Shown: positions 52,462-62,258 of the stretch, one piece after another
Numbering within the stretch: position 1 is the first letter of the stretch
Layout of the letters: every line of letters starts with the position of its first letter
NCBI GenBank assembly: GCA_963811705.1
Contig: CAWESL010000014.1
Coordinates: 28,793-92,792 of the forward strand
Direction of reading: 5' to 3'
DNA from: DATJPR01 sp963811705
Lineage (GTDB): Bacteria; Bacteroidota; Ignavibacteria; UBA10030; UBA6906
Length of the DNA: 64,000 nt
Translations under genes and position numbers: made by a program
The notes under the pieces: generated by a model
Database searches by the model: none
What the model was told of the DNA's origin: nothing
Seen by the model: only the letters and a program-made list of their open reading frames with translations

Positions 52462-55400
52462 GCGCTGCCATACGGAATAGCATCCTGGCCACGATCTGCA
52501 TGATCGCCGGGCAGACTGGATGGAGCGTTCCCGCCGCTCACACACGACCGTTCACGCTGGCCTCCGCGACTGCAGGAGGTTGGACCATTGTCTATGAGTC
52601 CAGCGTGCGCCCTTCAGGGTCGATCATGATCAACGGCGAGCGGTACCTGCATTATGAATCGGCGGGGGGGGCGCCGGCTTCTGAAGGAACGCCCGCCCTT
52701 CCCATCGATGTCGCCAATCTCGGCGTCCCCGCAGGCGCAACGCTGGATGTCGAGTTGAAGGATGTCATCTACGAAACAGAACGCGACCAGCGCGTTGCTC
52801 CGTATCCCTCGTTCCGCCTCGACGACAATCATGAGGCGATCGCCCGGTACCAACCGGATCCGGCGACATACCAGCAGAACGCATTTCTCCCGGCGGCCCC
52901 GGCAACGGCGGGAGCGCCGTTTCTGTTCCGGCAACAGGTCCTTTGCCCGGTCCGCATCGCGCCTCTCCAGTACAATCCCGCGCAACATCTTCTCCGTCGG
53001 ATCGTCCGGGCCACAATCGTGATCCGACTCCGCGCGCCGCAAGGCTTCGCGAGAGTGTCTGCTCCGGCTTTGCAGGATCCTCTTTTCGAAGGGACGTACA
53101 AAGAACTCATTCTCAATTATGATCAGGCAAAACAGTGGCGCGAAACGCCCGTCACGCGTCCTTCCGCGGCGCTGACAGATTCCACAAGAGCATGGTTCGA
53201 TCCCCTCGCGCCGTATGTCAAGATGGGGGTTGTGCAGGACGGCTGGTACCGTATTCCGCGACAGGCGCTCATTTCGATTGGTGTGACTCCCGATCTCCCC
53301 TCGGCCCGTCTGTTTCAACGGGGGCGGGAAATCCCCGCAATCGTCGAGGGAGATAGCGTCATCAGCTTTTTCGCCCTGCGGAACCGCGGCGACTCGACGT
53401 ACTCTGATTTTTTCAGTGACACGAGCTATGTGTGGATGACCTGGGGCGGGACGCCCGGACTCCGCTTTGTCAACGCGGCGGGCGCTGCGTCTGTCCAACA
53501 CACTCTCACGTCGGCCAACACCACGGTCCACTTCGAGCAAAATACAGACTACTATGTGGGGACCGGGTACGACGAGATTACGAATACATTTGACGTGCCG
53601 GGCGAGGGATGGGTCTGGGAATACTATTACCCCGGGTCGGTGTACGACCATCCCTTCGCGATCGACAACGTCGACACCTCCGTCGTGAAAACCGCCACGG
53701 TATCGGCACGTCTGTACAGCACGACGTCGCATGCGTCAACGCCGGACCATAGTGCGGCATTCACTCTCAACGGCGCGTCCATCGGGCAGGTCTCCTTCAA
53801 CGGGCGGACCGGCGCCTGGCCGTCGTTCACCGTGTCCGCCGGTCTTCTCTCCAATTCCAATGTCCTTCGTCTTCAGTCCATTCCCACAGCGACGACCGTC
53901 AATCAATTTTATCTGGACTGGTTTGAGATCGGGTACCGGAGGAAGCTCGTGGCCGTCAATGATGGCCTCCAGTTCGCGGTTGTCGGCGCAGAGGCGCGGC
54001 CGTCGTCACGATTCCGCGTGTCGGGTTTTTCGACCGCCGATGTTTTGATTGTGGATCTGTCGAACAGCAGGGTGGTGGCGCCCGATTCCATTGTTAGTGA
54101 GACCGGCGGGAGTTTCGCCGTCGTGTTCAGCGACACGCTCACGAATGACCGCTCGTACCTGGTGACATCGCGGGTAGCGGCGCGCCTCCCGGTGTCGTTG
54201 ACGCGAAAACAGTTCGTCGACCTTCGCTCGCTTCCCGGCGCCGACTACATTGTCCTGACCCACCCGCTTTTCCGGTCTGCCGCGAACCAACTCGCTGCCC
54301 AGCGACACTCGACCCGCGGGATTCGCACCCAGGTCGTGGACATCACCGATGTGTATGATGAGTTCAACTACGGCATCATCAACCCCTTTGCCATCAAACG
54401 CTTCCTTCAGTACGCCTATCAGCAATGGCCCGGTCCCGCGCCGTCGAACCTCGTCATCATGGGTGACGCATCATGGGATCCGCATCACTACATGGCCGCC
54501 TCGGTGATGAACGATTACATCCCGGCCTTCGGGGTCCCGTCGAGCGACAACTGGTACGCCTGCTTCGATTCCGTCTCTCCGTTTATTCCCTCGATGAACA
54601 TCGGCCGTCTGCCGGTCATGGATTCGGTCCAGGCAATGAATGTCGTGTCGAAGGTCATCGGGTACGACGCGACGCCGCCGGGGGAATGGGACAAGCGGAT
54701 GCTGTTCATGACGGCGGGCGGGGACACTTCCGAGAACCTTTCGTTTGCACAGACCTCGGACTATGTCATCGCCAACTACACCGCCCCTGCGCCGCTCGGG
54801 GCGGAGAATATCCGCGCATACAAAATGTCCCCCGCGATCATCGACGGGTCGATGCGGCCGATGCTGATGCAAACCTTCAACGACGGCATTTCGCTCGTTT
54901 CGTTCCTCGGACATTCGGGAGGGCGAATCTGGGGTCTGGACGCCGGCTCCCCCTACAGTCTGCAAAACACGAATGGGCAGCTCCCGTTCATCGTCTCCGT
55001 CAGCTGCAACGTCGGCGGCTTTGCGACCCCGACGGGGATGGTGCTGGCCGAGGACTATATTCTGGCAGACCATCGCGGCGCCATCGGAGTGTGGGCGTCC
55101 GCTTCCCTCGGGTATCCTTCGTACGGCACGCTCCTGCTCGAGGATTTTCTCGGAGAGATGACGCAGGCCGCACGGGCGCTTGGCGCGGCGACGACCTCGT
55201 CGCGGGTCCTTCTCTGGGAACAGGGAGGCAACAACTATATCACCCTTGCGCATCAGTATCTGACGCCGCTCCTGGGAGATCCTTTGAGCCAGTTCGCCGT
55301 TCCGGTGAAGCCCGACCTTTCGCTTCAAACAAGCGATCTCGAGACGGATCCTGCGCAACCCACGACGGCCGATTCGGCCATCGCCCTCACCATCCGCGTG

Positions 55401-57791
55401 AGAAATTTCGGGACTGTCCCGTCGGCACCGGGTACGCTGAGCATCTCCGACACATACAACGGCCATACGATCCCGGTAGCGTCGAACCTCGCCGTCGGAC
55501 CCGTCTTCTACGTTGATTCCATCCGCACCTCCTGGCACCAGGGTGGCAATGCCGGACAGCACACGCTCGGAATTTCGGTTGTGCTTCCGGATTCCATCTC
55601 GGAAGTCAGTACCGCAAACAACACGTTATCGCTTGCCCGTTATGTTTACGCCAATTCACTCCAGGCGATTCGCCCGCTCGACGCGCAAGTGGTTGCGCCG
55701 GGTCCTGTGCGGCTCGTCGTCGCATCACAGGCGGGTCTTTCGTCGACCGGAATCTCATACACGTTCGAACTCGACACAGTGCCAACGTTCGATTCTCCGT
55801 TCCACGTCGTCTCTCCCGCCGTCCCCCCGAAGCCGGTGTCAGGCGAATGGACCACGCCATCCCTTCCCTCCGGCGGAACATTTTATTGGCGGTCACGGAC
55901 GATGAGTCCTTCGGGGAACGGACGATGGATGAATGCGAGTTTTTCGACGGAAGCACAGACTCCGCTCCCGCCGCTCGTTCGCTGGCGCCAGCAGCGACAG
56001 GATCAGTTTGCGTCAAACACCATCGTCAACGCCGCGCCGACGGATTCCGGGGTCACAATCGCCGGGGGCCCCGCAACGCTGATCCGTTGCCGGTCATTGG
56101 GAAACCTCGCGAACGCCGACAAGGATTACTATACCGTTATTCAAGTCGGCCTCGATGTCATCTCGGGCCTCTGGTGGAATATCGGCAACAGCTATATGGT
56201 TGTTCAGGTCAGCAGTTTTGACGGGTCGTACATTTTCCGATCATTTGACCTCTCTTCAAACCCCGCGCTTGCGGACAGTATGGCCTCGTTCCTCACGACG
56301 ATGCCGGCCGGATCCTACGTCGGGATGGTCGCCATGGCGAATGGACAAACGAACGTCGACGAGACACTCTACTCCGCCATCGAAGGGCTCGGCAGCACGA
56401 AGATTCGACAACTGCAGAATGGTCAAGCGTGGGCGTTGATCGCGCGGAAAGGGTTCCCGGGCGAGACGATGGAAGCGTTCCAGACAGACTCCGTGGTTAT
56501 CGCCAAACAGCTGCCGACATTCTACGGGCGGGGAGGAGGGACGGTGGAATCGCCTTTGCTTCCGGTTCCCGTCCGATGGCAGTCGTTCCAATGGCAGACG
56601 TCGACCGCTGCCGGTCTGACTTCCCTTCGCGGCTGGATGATCGGGATTCACAAGGCGGGAGGCATCGACACGCTCAGGGTCTTCACGGGCGACAGTGCGA
56701 GCGTGGACCTGCGCAACATCAATACATTTTCGACAGACTACGCCGGATTCAAGTTCGGAGCGTCCCTGTTCACAAACGAGTCCGCGATCACGCCCCGGCT
56801 GATTTCCTGGTCGGCGGATTTTACCCCGACGGCAGAACTCGCCCTTCAGACGTTGAACCCGGGAGGCGACCTTATTGTCCCGCGGGGAACCCCTGTGCAG
56901 ATTCCGATGAACGTCTACAATATCGGGTATCGAAGAACCGACAGCATCATGCTGCAGGTCGGGATTTATGATCAGCAGAACCGTCTCCTCCCGCTCTTTG
57001 CCGTTCCCGGTGGAGGTGTTTCTGTCGACAGTCTGCGGCCAGTGTCCGTGACCGTTCCGACCTCCGGCCTCTCGCGACATGTATCGCTCGAACTGACGGT
57101 TGCTCCGGCGGATTCATCGGGCGATCTTTTCGCGGGGAACAACAGTGTCGCTTATGGATTCACCGTCACGGGCGCGCCCCTCGGAACGGTCGATATCTTC
57201 GCCGACGGTGTCGGGCTGATGGACGGCGACTACGTTGCGACCCGACCGAAACTCGTGGTTCGCCCGAGACTGGCGGGACCTTCCACATCCGGCGTGATGG
57301 AAGGGACACTCCTTGTGGACGGCATCCCGATCGACGGTCCGCGCCCCGTCTCCGACGGCGAGGTGAACTTCTCCCCGCAGCTCGACCCCGGGAATCACGT
57401 GTTGAAGGTGCAGTTGCTGGACCGGAATCCGAACACACTGGCCGACACGCTCCAGCGCGTGCTGGATGTCACCGTCTCGGACGAAACGCGATTGCTGCAG
57501 GTCTACAATTTCCCGAATCCGTTTTCAACAAGGACCGAATTTACGTTTGTGCTCGCAGGGAGCGTCAATCCGGACGGGGCGAGGATCAGGATCTACACCG
57601 TCGCCGGAAGGAAGATCCGGGACATCGCGCTCCAGGGCGGACAGGTGGTCATCGGGTACAACAAAATTTCCTGGGACGGGAGAGACCAGGACGGCGACAC
57701 TATTGCCAACGGCGTATATTTTTACCAGATTGAAGTATCTCTCGGCGGCAAGACGGCAAGCGTGCTGGGGAAATTGGCGAAAGTGCGATGA
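52458..57791 (+). CDS. Giant C25 (gingipain-fold) cysteine peptidase with adhesion-like domains
   Basis: This is a 1777-residue secreted protein: signal peptide (about 1-25), beta-rich pro-region to about 580, then the C25 domain (RKQFVDLRSLPGADYIVLTH start; catalytic H819 in GHSGG and C850 in VSCNVGG). CARDB-like beta-sandwiches follow at about 955-1060 and 1470-1570. The C-terminal FlgD-type Ig domain contains FPNPFSTRTEF and ENDS-like YFYQIEVSLGG. The C25 family includes gingipains and PorU, the T9SS sortase that joins cargo to anionic LPS. PorU proteins are usually shorter, so this is a cargo peptidase or a PorU-like enzyme. Start codon overlap (ATGA) ties it to the GT26 gene. Confidence 0.85.
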   Translation: MSAAIRNSILATICMIAGQTGWSVPAAHTRPFTLASATAGGWTIVYESSVRPSGSIMINGERYLHYESAGGAPASEGTPALPIDVANLGVPAGATLDVELKDVIYETERDQRVAPYPSFRLDDNHEAIARYQPDPATYQQNAFLPAAPATAGAPFLFRQQVLCPVRIAPLQYNPAQHLLRRIVRATIVIRLRAPQGFARVSAPALQDPLFEGTYKELILNYDQAKQWRETPVTRPSAALTDSTRAWFDPLAPYVKMGVVQDGWYRIPRQALISIGVTPDLPSARLFQRGREIPAIVEGDSVISFFALRNRGDSTYSDFFSDTSYVWMTWGGTPGLRFVNAAGAASVQHTLTSANTTVHFEQNTDYYVGTGYDEITNTFDVPGEGWVWEYYYPGSVYDHPFAIDNVDTSVVKTATVSARLYSTTSHASTPDHSAAFTLNGASIGQVSFNGRTGAWPSFTVSAGLLSNSNVLRLQSIPTATTVNQFYLDWFEIGYRRKLVAVNDGLQFAVVGAEARPSSRFRVSGFSTADVLIVDLSNSRVVAPDSIVSETGGSFAVVFSDTLTNDRSYLVTSRVAARLPVSLTRKQFVDLRSLPGADYIVLTHPLFRSAANQLAAQRHSTRGIRTQVVDITDVYDEFNYGIINPFAIKRFLQYAYQQWPGPAPSNLVIMGDASWDPHHYMAASVMNDYIPAFGVPSSDNWYACFDSVSPFIPSMNIGRLPVMDSVQAMNVVSKVIGYDATPPGEWDKRMLFMTAGGDTSENLSFAQTSDYVIANYTAPAPLGAENIRAYKMSPAIIDGSMRPMLMQTFNDGISLVSFLGHSGGRIWGLDAGSPYSLQNTNGQLPFIVSVSCNVGGFATPTGMVLAEDYILADHRGAIGVWASASLGYPSYGTLLLEDFLGEMTQAARALGAATTSSRVLLWEQGGNNYITLAHQYLTPLLGDPLSQFAVPVKPDLSLQTSDLETDPAQPTTADSAIALTIRVRNFGTVPSAPGTLSISDTYNGHTIPVASNLAVGPVFYVDSIRTSWHQGGNAGQHTLGISVVLPDSISEVSTANNTLSLARYVYANSLQAIRPLDAQVVAPGPVRLVVASQAGLSSTGISYTFELDTVPTFDSPFHVVSPAVPPKPVSGEWTTPSLPSGGTFYWRSRTMSPSGNGRWMNASFSTEAQTPLPPLVRWRQQRQDQFASNTIVNAAPTDSGVTIAGGPATLIRCRSLGNLANADKDYYTVIQVGLDVISGLWWNIGNSYMVVQVSSFDGSYIFRSFDLSSNPALADSMASFLTTMPAGSYVGMVAMANGQTNVDETLYSAIEGLGSTKIRQLQNGQAWALIARKGFPGETMEAFQTDSVVIAKQLPTFYGRGGGTVESPLLPVPVRWQSFQWQTSTAAGLTSLRGWMIGIHKAGGIDTLRVFTGDSASVDLRNINTFSTDYAGFKFGASLFTNESAITPRLISWSADFTPTAELALQTLNPGGDLIVPRGTPVQIPMNVYNIGYRRTDSIMLQVGIYDQQNRLLPLFAVPGGGVSVDSLRPVSVTVPTSGLSRHVSLELTVAPADSSGDLFAGNNSVAYGFTVTGAPLGTVDIFADGVGLMDGDYVATRPKLVVRPRLAGPSTSGVMEGTLLVDGIPIDGPRPVSDGEVNFSPQLDPGNHVLKVQLLDRNPNTLADTLQRVLDVTVSDETRLLQVYNFPNPFSTRTEFTFVLAGSVNPDGARIRIYTVAGRKIRDIALQGGQVVIGYNKISWDGRDQDGDTIANGVYFYQIEVSLGGKTASVLGKLAKVR

Positions 57792-57848
57792 TTCCCGGCA
57801 GCCGGGTTACGTCGCTCTTTCAATTGCATCCCTGAAACCTGAAGCGAA

Positions 57849-59213
57849 ATGATCGTCACAAAATTTGGCGGCACATCCGTGGAAAATGCCGCGGCGATGC
57901 GGAATGTCGCCGCGATAGTCCGTGAGCGCGCGCCGCGCGGTGTGGTCGTGGTGTCTTCCGCGTGCGCGGGGGTCACAAACACGCTTCTGACCCTTGCCCG
58001 GACGGCGATCACTGACGTCGACCGGAGTCTGGCCCTCGTGGAAGGCCTGCGTGCGCGACACCGTGGAACGATCGGGGACCTGTTTGGCGGACCTCTTCGT
58101 GTGCGGTTGGAGTCGGACCTGGACGCAATGATGAACGAACTCCGCGATCTGGCGAAGAGCATCGCGATCCTCGGGGAATTGACGAACCGGTCGTTGGATA
58201 CCTTCGCGTCGTTCGGTGAACGGCTTGCCACGATGATCCTGACCGAATTCATGAAGACGCAGGGGATGAAAGTCGTCCATGTCAGTGCGCGTGAGGTGAT
58301 CAAGACGACCGACGATTACACGCGCGCGATCCCCCTGTTGGAGGAGATCGTCCCGCTCGCGCAGCGTCGCATCGGCGAAGAGCTGAAGAACGGTAACGTG
58401 GTCGTGACGGAGGGTTTTCTCGGGTCGACGCTCGGCGGGATCCCGACCACCATTGGCAGGGGAGGATCGGATTTTTCCGCGGCGATCCTTGGGGCAGCGC
58501 TCGATGCGGAAGAGATTCAGATCTGGACCGATGTCGACGGCATGATGACCTCGGACCCGTCGATCATCCCGTCGGCGTTGTTGATACCGGAGATGACGTT
58601 CCGTGAAGCGGCAGAGCTCGCGTATTTTGGCGCGAAGGTCCTGCACCCCTCCACGATCATTCCGGCGGTGAAGAAGAACATTCCTGTCCGTATCCTGAAT
58701 TCCAAACGGCCCAGCGTCGAGGGAACGGTGATTGTCGCCGTGCCGCAACAAACGTATCCCCGCCCGGTTAAAGCCATTGCGCACAAGCGCAATATCACGA
58801 TGGTCACAATTATTTCCACGCGCATGCTGATGATGCATGGTTTCCTTGAGCGTGTTTTTGAGATTTTTGCCAGGCATGAACGGAGCGTGGACGTCATTGC
58901 GACGTCGGAAGTGAGCATTTCGCTCACCCTGGACTCTGAGGAAGGCTTGGAAGTTGTCCTGGAAGAGCTTCGGGAGGTGGCAGATGTCGAGGTTCAACGG
59001 AACAAAGCGATTTTCTGTATCGTTGGAGAGAATCTGAGGAGAACGAAGGGGATTTTGCCTTCCCTTTTTGCTACATTGGAATCGCATGGCATAGAAGTTG
59101 CGATGGTTTCACTGGGGGCATCGGAAATTAATGTTACCGTCGTCGTGGATGGGCAGCAGGCGGACCTTGCTGCTTCCGTGCTCCACAAGGCGTTTTGCGA
59201 GCAATTATCATGA
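57849..59213 (+). CDS. lysC: Aspartate kinase
   Basis: This 454-residue enzyme catalyses ATP-dependent phosphorylation of aspartate, the first step to lysine, threonine and methionine. The start MIVTKFGGTSV is the ATP-binding signature. TEGFLGSTLGGIPTTIGRGG and SDFSAAILGAALDAEEIQIW follow, and two ACT-type regulatory regions occupy about 305-454 (VSISLTLDSEEGLE). It is the monofunctional, long form, with no fused homoserine dehydrogenase. A gap of 57 bases separates it from the peptidase. The stop overlaps the transglycosylase ATG (ATGA). Confidence 0.95.
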   Translation: MIVTKFGGTSVENAAAMRNVAAIVRERAPRGVVVVSSACAGVTNTLLTLARTAITDVDRSLALVEGLRARHRGTIGDLFGGPLRVRLESDLDAMMNELRDLAKSIAILGELTNRSLDTFASFGERLATMILTEFMKTQGMKVVHVSAREVIKTTDDYTRAIPLLEEIVPLAQRRIGEELKNGNVVVTEGFLGSTLGGIPTTIGRGGSDFSAAILGAALDAEEIQIWTDVDGMMTSDPSIIPSALLIPEMTFREAAELAYFGAKVLHPSTIIPAVKKNIPVRILNSKRPSVEGTVIVAVPQQTYPRPVKAIAHKRNITMVTIISTRMLMMHGFLERVFEIFARHERSVDVIATSEVSISLTLDSEEGLEVVLEELREVADVEVQRNKAIFCIVGENLRRTKGILPSLFATLESHGIEVAMVSLGASEINVTVVVDGQQADLAASVLHKAFCEQLS

Positions 59214-61291
59214 GGGCAGGAATGGCGAAATTGCACTTGAGCGTGGTGGCGATCGGCATACTCGCGATGGTTCTCTCAGGTTGTACCACGACCCGGAACT
59301 CTCAGGGTATGGATCCCGGGAAATCCTTCACGCCCGGGCATCTGTCCGGGGGTGCCGACACGGCGGACCCGTCCGACTCGCTCCTGGCGGGCGGCAACGA
59401 TTCGACCTCGCAGGACCCCGAGCCGATTGTCAGCGATTCCCTCATCAGTACGATGCTCGAAAATGTCCGGGTGCATTATGTGACCGCCCTCAACGCGCAG
59501 GACGCGGGCGACTCCGTTCTGTCGGCAAGCCAGTTTGAAACCTCGATCGAAATTCTCAACGAGCTCAGCTATGTCCCGGACATCGAAAACAACAGGGACT
59601 TCAATGACCTGAGCAAGGCGGTCGTCGAAGATTATCAGCAGTACATCTCGAAAGTGGACAGCCTGGGATCGCAGGCATCGATCTTCGCCCTGCGGGCCAA
59701 GCTGGATCAGTATGTCGAAAGTAATGAGGCGGATACAACCGTCGCACCGACGGAAGTGATCCGGACCACCGGCGTGCCGCTGGTCATGAACGACATCGTC
59801 CAGCGGAACATCTCGTTCTTCGAAGGACGCGGGCGGAGCCACATGGAACGCTGGCTCGCGGAATCGGGAAAATATTTCCCGATGATGCGGAGAATCCTCG
59901 CGGAAGAAGGCGTGCCGCAGGATCTCGTCTATCTCACCATGGTCGAGAGCGGCGTCAATCCGCTTGCCCGGTCGTGGGCCAAGGCCGTCGGCATGTGGCA
60001 GTTCGTGAAAGGAACCGGACGCCTCTACGGTTTGCGTGGGGATTACTGGTACGACCAGCGACGAAACATCGAGATGGCGACCCGCGCCGCGGCCCGGCAT
60101 ATGAGAGACCTCTACGATCAGTTCGGCGACTGGTATCTCGTCCTCGCGTCGTATAATGCCGGCGCAGGAAGAGTCTATCGCGCGATTCGTCGTTCCGGCG
60201 GTGAAACAGACTTCTGGAAGATCCGCCGCAAGCTTCCGAGGGAAACGAGGAATTACGTGCCGGAGTTTATCGCCGCTTCGTTGATCGCGATGCATCCCGA
60301 GCAATACGGGTTTGAGGGGATCACGCCGGAAGCGCCGCTGAACTATGAGACCGTGGAAGTGAAGGATTGTGTCGACCTGGAAATCCTCGCCCGGTGCGCG
60401 TCGACGGATGTGGAGACGATTCGTGAATTGAACCCTGAACTTGTGCAGTGGACGACGCCCCCCCGGTCCTCGGGTTACCGGCTCCGCATCCCCGTGGGCG
60501 CCTCCGAAGCGTTCAAGGCGCGCTATGCACAGATCCCCGATGACCAGAAACGAGATTACATCGTTCACACGATCCGCCGCGGGGAGACCCTGTCGAGCAT
60601 CGCAAAGCATTTCGGCGTGCCGCAATCGGCGATTGCGCAGGTCAACCGGCTGTACGGATACCGGCGACTGCCGCGCGGAAGGGCGATTCTGATTCCCGTG
60701 CTGAAGGGATCGGAACGGCTTGCACAACTCGCCCGGGCGCAAAGCCCGCTCGACATCGATCGTTCCGGATCGGTTCAGAATCGGAGCTCGCAACGCGACA
60801 GGACAAGGTTTGAGCGAGCGATTGCGCAGGGGAAGATGGCCGGATCGTCCGACTCGCAGAATGACAAACGGGGCACCGTGCGCTACCGGATCAGAAGGGG
60901 AGAGACGCTGAGCGAAATTGCGATGAAATTCAGGGTGCGACAGATCGATATCCGGAACTGGAACAATATTCCCTTTGGGCGTAAGATCATTGCCGGGAAG
61001 ACCCTGATCATCCACCGGGGCGCTGAGTCGCAGACGATTGCGGCTGACGACGAGCCGATGGCCGAGGCGGTTGCGCCGGCAGTGGGCAGCACAGGGAACC
61101 AGGCAAGGATTGACGATTCGAAGGATGCCCCGGACAAGACGATCCGGTATGTGGTCAAACGGGGGGAGACGCTTTGGGATATCGCCCGTGCGCACAACAC
61201 GCAGCTGGAACAAATTAAGGCCCAGAACGGTATATCTACTAGCAGGATCTACGCCGGGCAGGTACTGTTTATCCCGGTTAGTACGCGGTAG
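59210..61291 (+). CDS. MltD-like lytic transglycosylase lipoprotein with three LysM domains
   Basis: This 693-residue lipoprotein (lipobox VLSGC near residue 25) is a murein hydrolase. The SLT domain carries catalytic E246 in TMVESGVNPLARS, followed by AVGMWQFVKGTGRLYG and LASYNAGAGRVYRAI. Three LysM peptidoglycan-binding repeats lie at about 449-497, 558-603 and 645-692 (each with GETL(S/W)(S/E/D)IA). It cuts glycan strands to give 1,6-anhydromuropeptides during wall turnover. I use ATG 59210, overlapping the lysC stop; ATG 59222 with GAGGG upstream is almost as likely. It is an acidic, Ser/Asp-rich protein between lipobox and SLT. Confidence 0.92.
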   Translation: MRAGMAKLHLSVVAIGILAMVLSGCTTTRNSQGMDPGKSFTPGHLSGGADTADPSDSLLAGGNDSTSQDPEPIVSDSLISTMLENVRVHYVTALNAQDAGDSVLSASQFETSIEILNELSYVPDIENNRDFNDLSKAVVEDYQQYISKVDSLGSQASIFALRAKLDQYVESNEADTTVAPTEVIRTTGVPLVMNDIVQRNISFFEGRGRSHMERWLAESGKYFPMMRRILAEEGVPQDLVYLTMVESGVNPLARSWAKAVGMWQFVKGTGRLYGLRGDYWYDQRRNIEMATRAAARHMRDLYDQFGDWYLVLASYNAGAGRVYRAIRRSGGETDFWKIRRKLPRETRNYVPEFIAASLIAMHPEQYGFEGITPEAPLNYETVEVKDCVDLEILARCASTDVETIRELNPELVQWTTPPRSSGYRLRIPVGASEAFKARYAQIPDDQKRDYIVHTIRRGETLSSIAKHFGVPQSAIAQVNRLYGYRRLPRGRAILIPVLKGSERLAQLARAQSPLDIDRSGSVQNRSSQRDRTRFERAIAQGKMAGSSDSQNDKRGTVRYRIRRGETLSEIAMKFRVRQIDIRNWNNIPFGRKIIAGKTLIIHRGAESQTIAADDEPMAEAVAPAVGSTGNQARIDDSKDAPDKTIRYVVKRGETLWDIARAHNTQLEQIKAQNGISTSRIYAGQVLFIPVSTR

Positions 61292-61297
61292 CGAAAC

Positions 61298-61346
61298 GAG
61301 TATGGAGTAAGGAGTAAGAAGTAGGCAGAAAGCGGGAGGCAGTGAA
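61298..61346 (+). repeat. Degenerate heptanucleotide repeat array (7 units)
   Basis: The phased units are GAGTATG GAGTAAG GAGTAAG AAGTAGG CAGAAAG CGGGAGG CAGTGAA. It starts six bases after the transglycosylase stop codon. Confidence 0.7.
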
Positions 61347-61385
61347 GGCGGGGACATCTACTTCCTTCCTGCCTGATTCCTTAGT

Positions 61386-61414
61386 TTGGAACGCAGTTAA
61401 ACCTTTTGTATGTT
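61386..61414 (+). promoter_or_regulatory. Sigma-70-like promoter
   Basis: TTGGAA at 61386-61391, a 17-base spacer and TATGTT at 61409-61414 precede the lipoprotein gene with a leader of about 155 bases. Confidence 0.5.
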
Positions 61415-61522
61415 ACACTGTCGAATCTGTAAACCAGTTGCCGCTTCCACCATCCTACCTTGCAAGGATCGGAATTCCGGTCCTACATCGCAGAGCGGTT
61501 ATCACCCAACACATCAACAAAA

Positions 61523-61539
61523 GGGCCGTCAAGCGGCCC
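61523..61539 (+). promoter_or_regulatory. GC-rich hairpin in the lipoprotein leader
   Basis: GGGCCG-TCAAG-CGGCCC, 37 bases before the start codon, with no T-run. It could be a leader structure or weak terminator. Confidence 0.35.
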
Positions 61540-61576
61540 ATCGCGTTTGTCTCACGTGATTGTGAGGAGACTCATT

Positions 61577-62152
61577 ATGCTACGTCTTCGATTTATCCTG
61601 CCTCTCCTGGGGTGTGGACTGCTTCTGACGGGGTGCTATTCCGGGATGTATATGCATCGATCGTCGTGGGCCCACCAGGAGAGAGACAGCGTTGCTGTCA
61701 TGACCAATCAGGACGTCATTACGATGACGAAGTCAGGTGTCAAGGAATCGGTGATCCTGAATCTTCTGAAGCGATCCGCGCCCGAATTTCAGTTGAATCG
61801 GGACGATGTCATCGCGTTGTCGGATTCGGGCGTCACAGAGAAGGTCATCAATGCGATGATCAAAGCGCAGGATGAAGGTCCTGCGGCGGAATCCACCTAT
61901 CGCTCCTCCGACTATCCGTATTATTCCTCGTGGTCGGCTGGGTATCCCTGGTGGTACTGGGGATACGCGTGGGATCCGTGGTTCTATTATCCGAGCGGAT
62001 ACTACTCCTGGTACCGGCCGCACTACTATAATGGATTTCACAACTACGGTTTCCATGGGCACGGGTTCTCCGGACATTCGTACGCGCCGCGCGGGAGTGT
62101 TTCGGGCGGGTCGTACGGCGGCGGCGCGAGGAGTGGCGGGCACCGGCGGTGA
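61577..62152 (+). CDS. Lipoprotein with repeated helical motif and Gly/Tyr-rich tail
   Basis: This is a 191-residue lipoprotein (lipobox LLTGC at residues 16-20). A duplicated motif follows: VITMTKSGVKESVILNLL and, after a linker, VIALSDSGVTEKVINAMI. It is seen in many uncharacterised envelope proteins, as paired short helices. From about residue 110 the sequence becomes rich in Tyr, Trp, Gly and Ser (YPWWYWGYAWDPWFYYPSGY), likely extended or adhesive, and ends GGGARSGGHRR. AGGAG precedes ATG 61577. The frame upstream to 61460 lacks support. The function is unknown; the aromatic tail may interact with surface glycans or peptidoglycan. Confidence 0.82.
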   Translation: MLRLRFILPLLGCGLLLTGCYSGMYMHRSSWAHQERDSVAVMTNQDVITMTKSGVKESVILNLLKRSAPEFQLNRDDVIALSDSGVTEKVINAMIKAQDEGPAAESTYRSSDYPYYSSWSAGYPWWYWGYAWDPWFYYPSGYYSWYRPHYYNGFHNYGFHGHGFSGHSYAPRGSVSGGSYGGGARSGGHRR

Positions 62153-62258
62153 CCTGGCAGTCCGGCGTTTGATGCACGAAAGAAGCCGAAGATCGCTAAG
62201 AGTAGGACGTCATACTTCATGCTCATTGTTCTTCCAGACCCGTTATTGTGAGGAGGTG

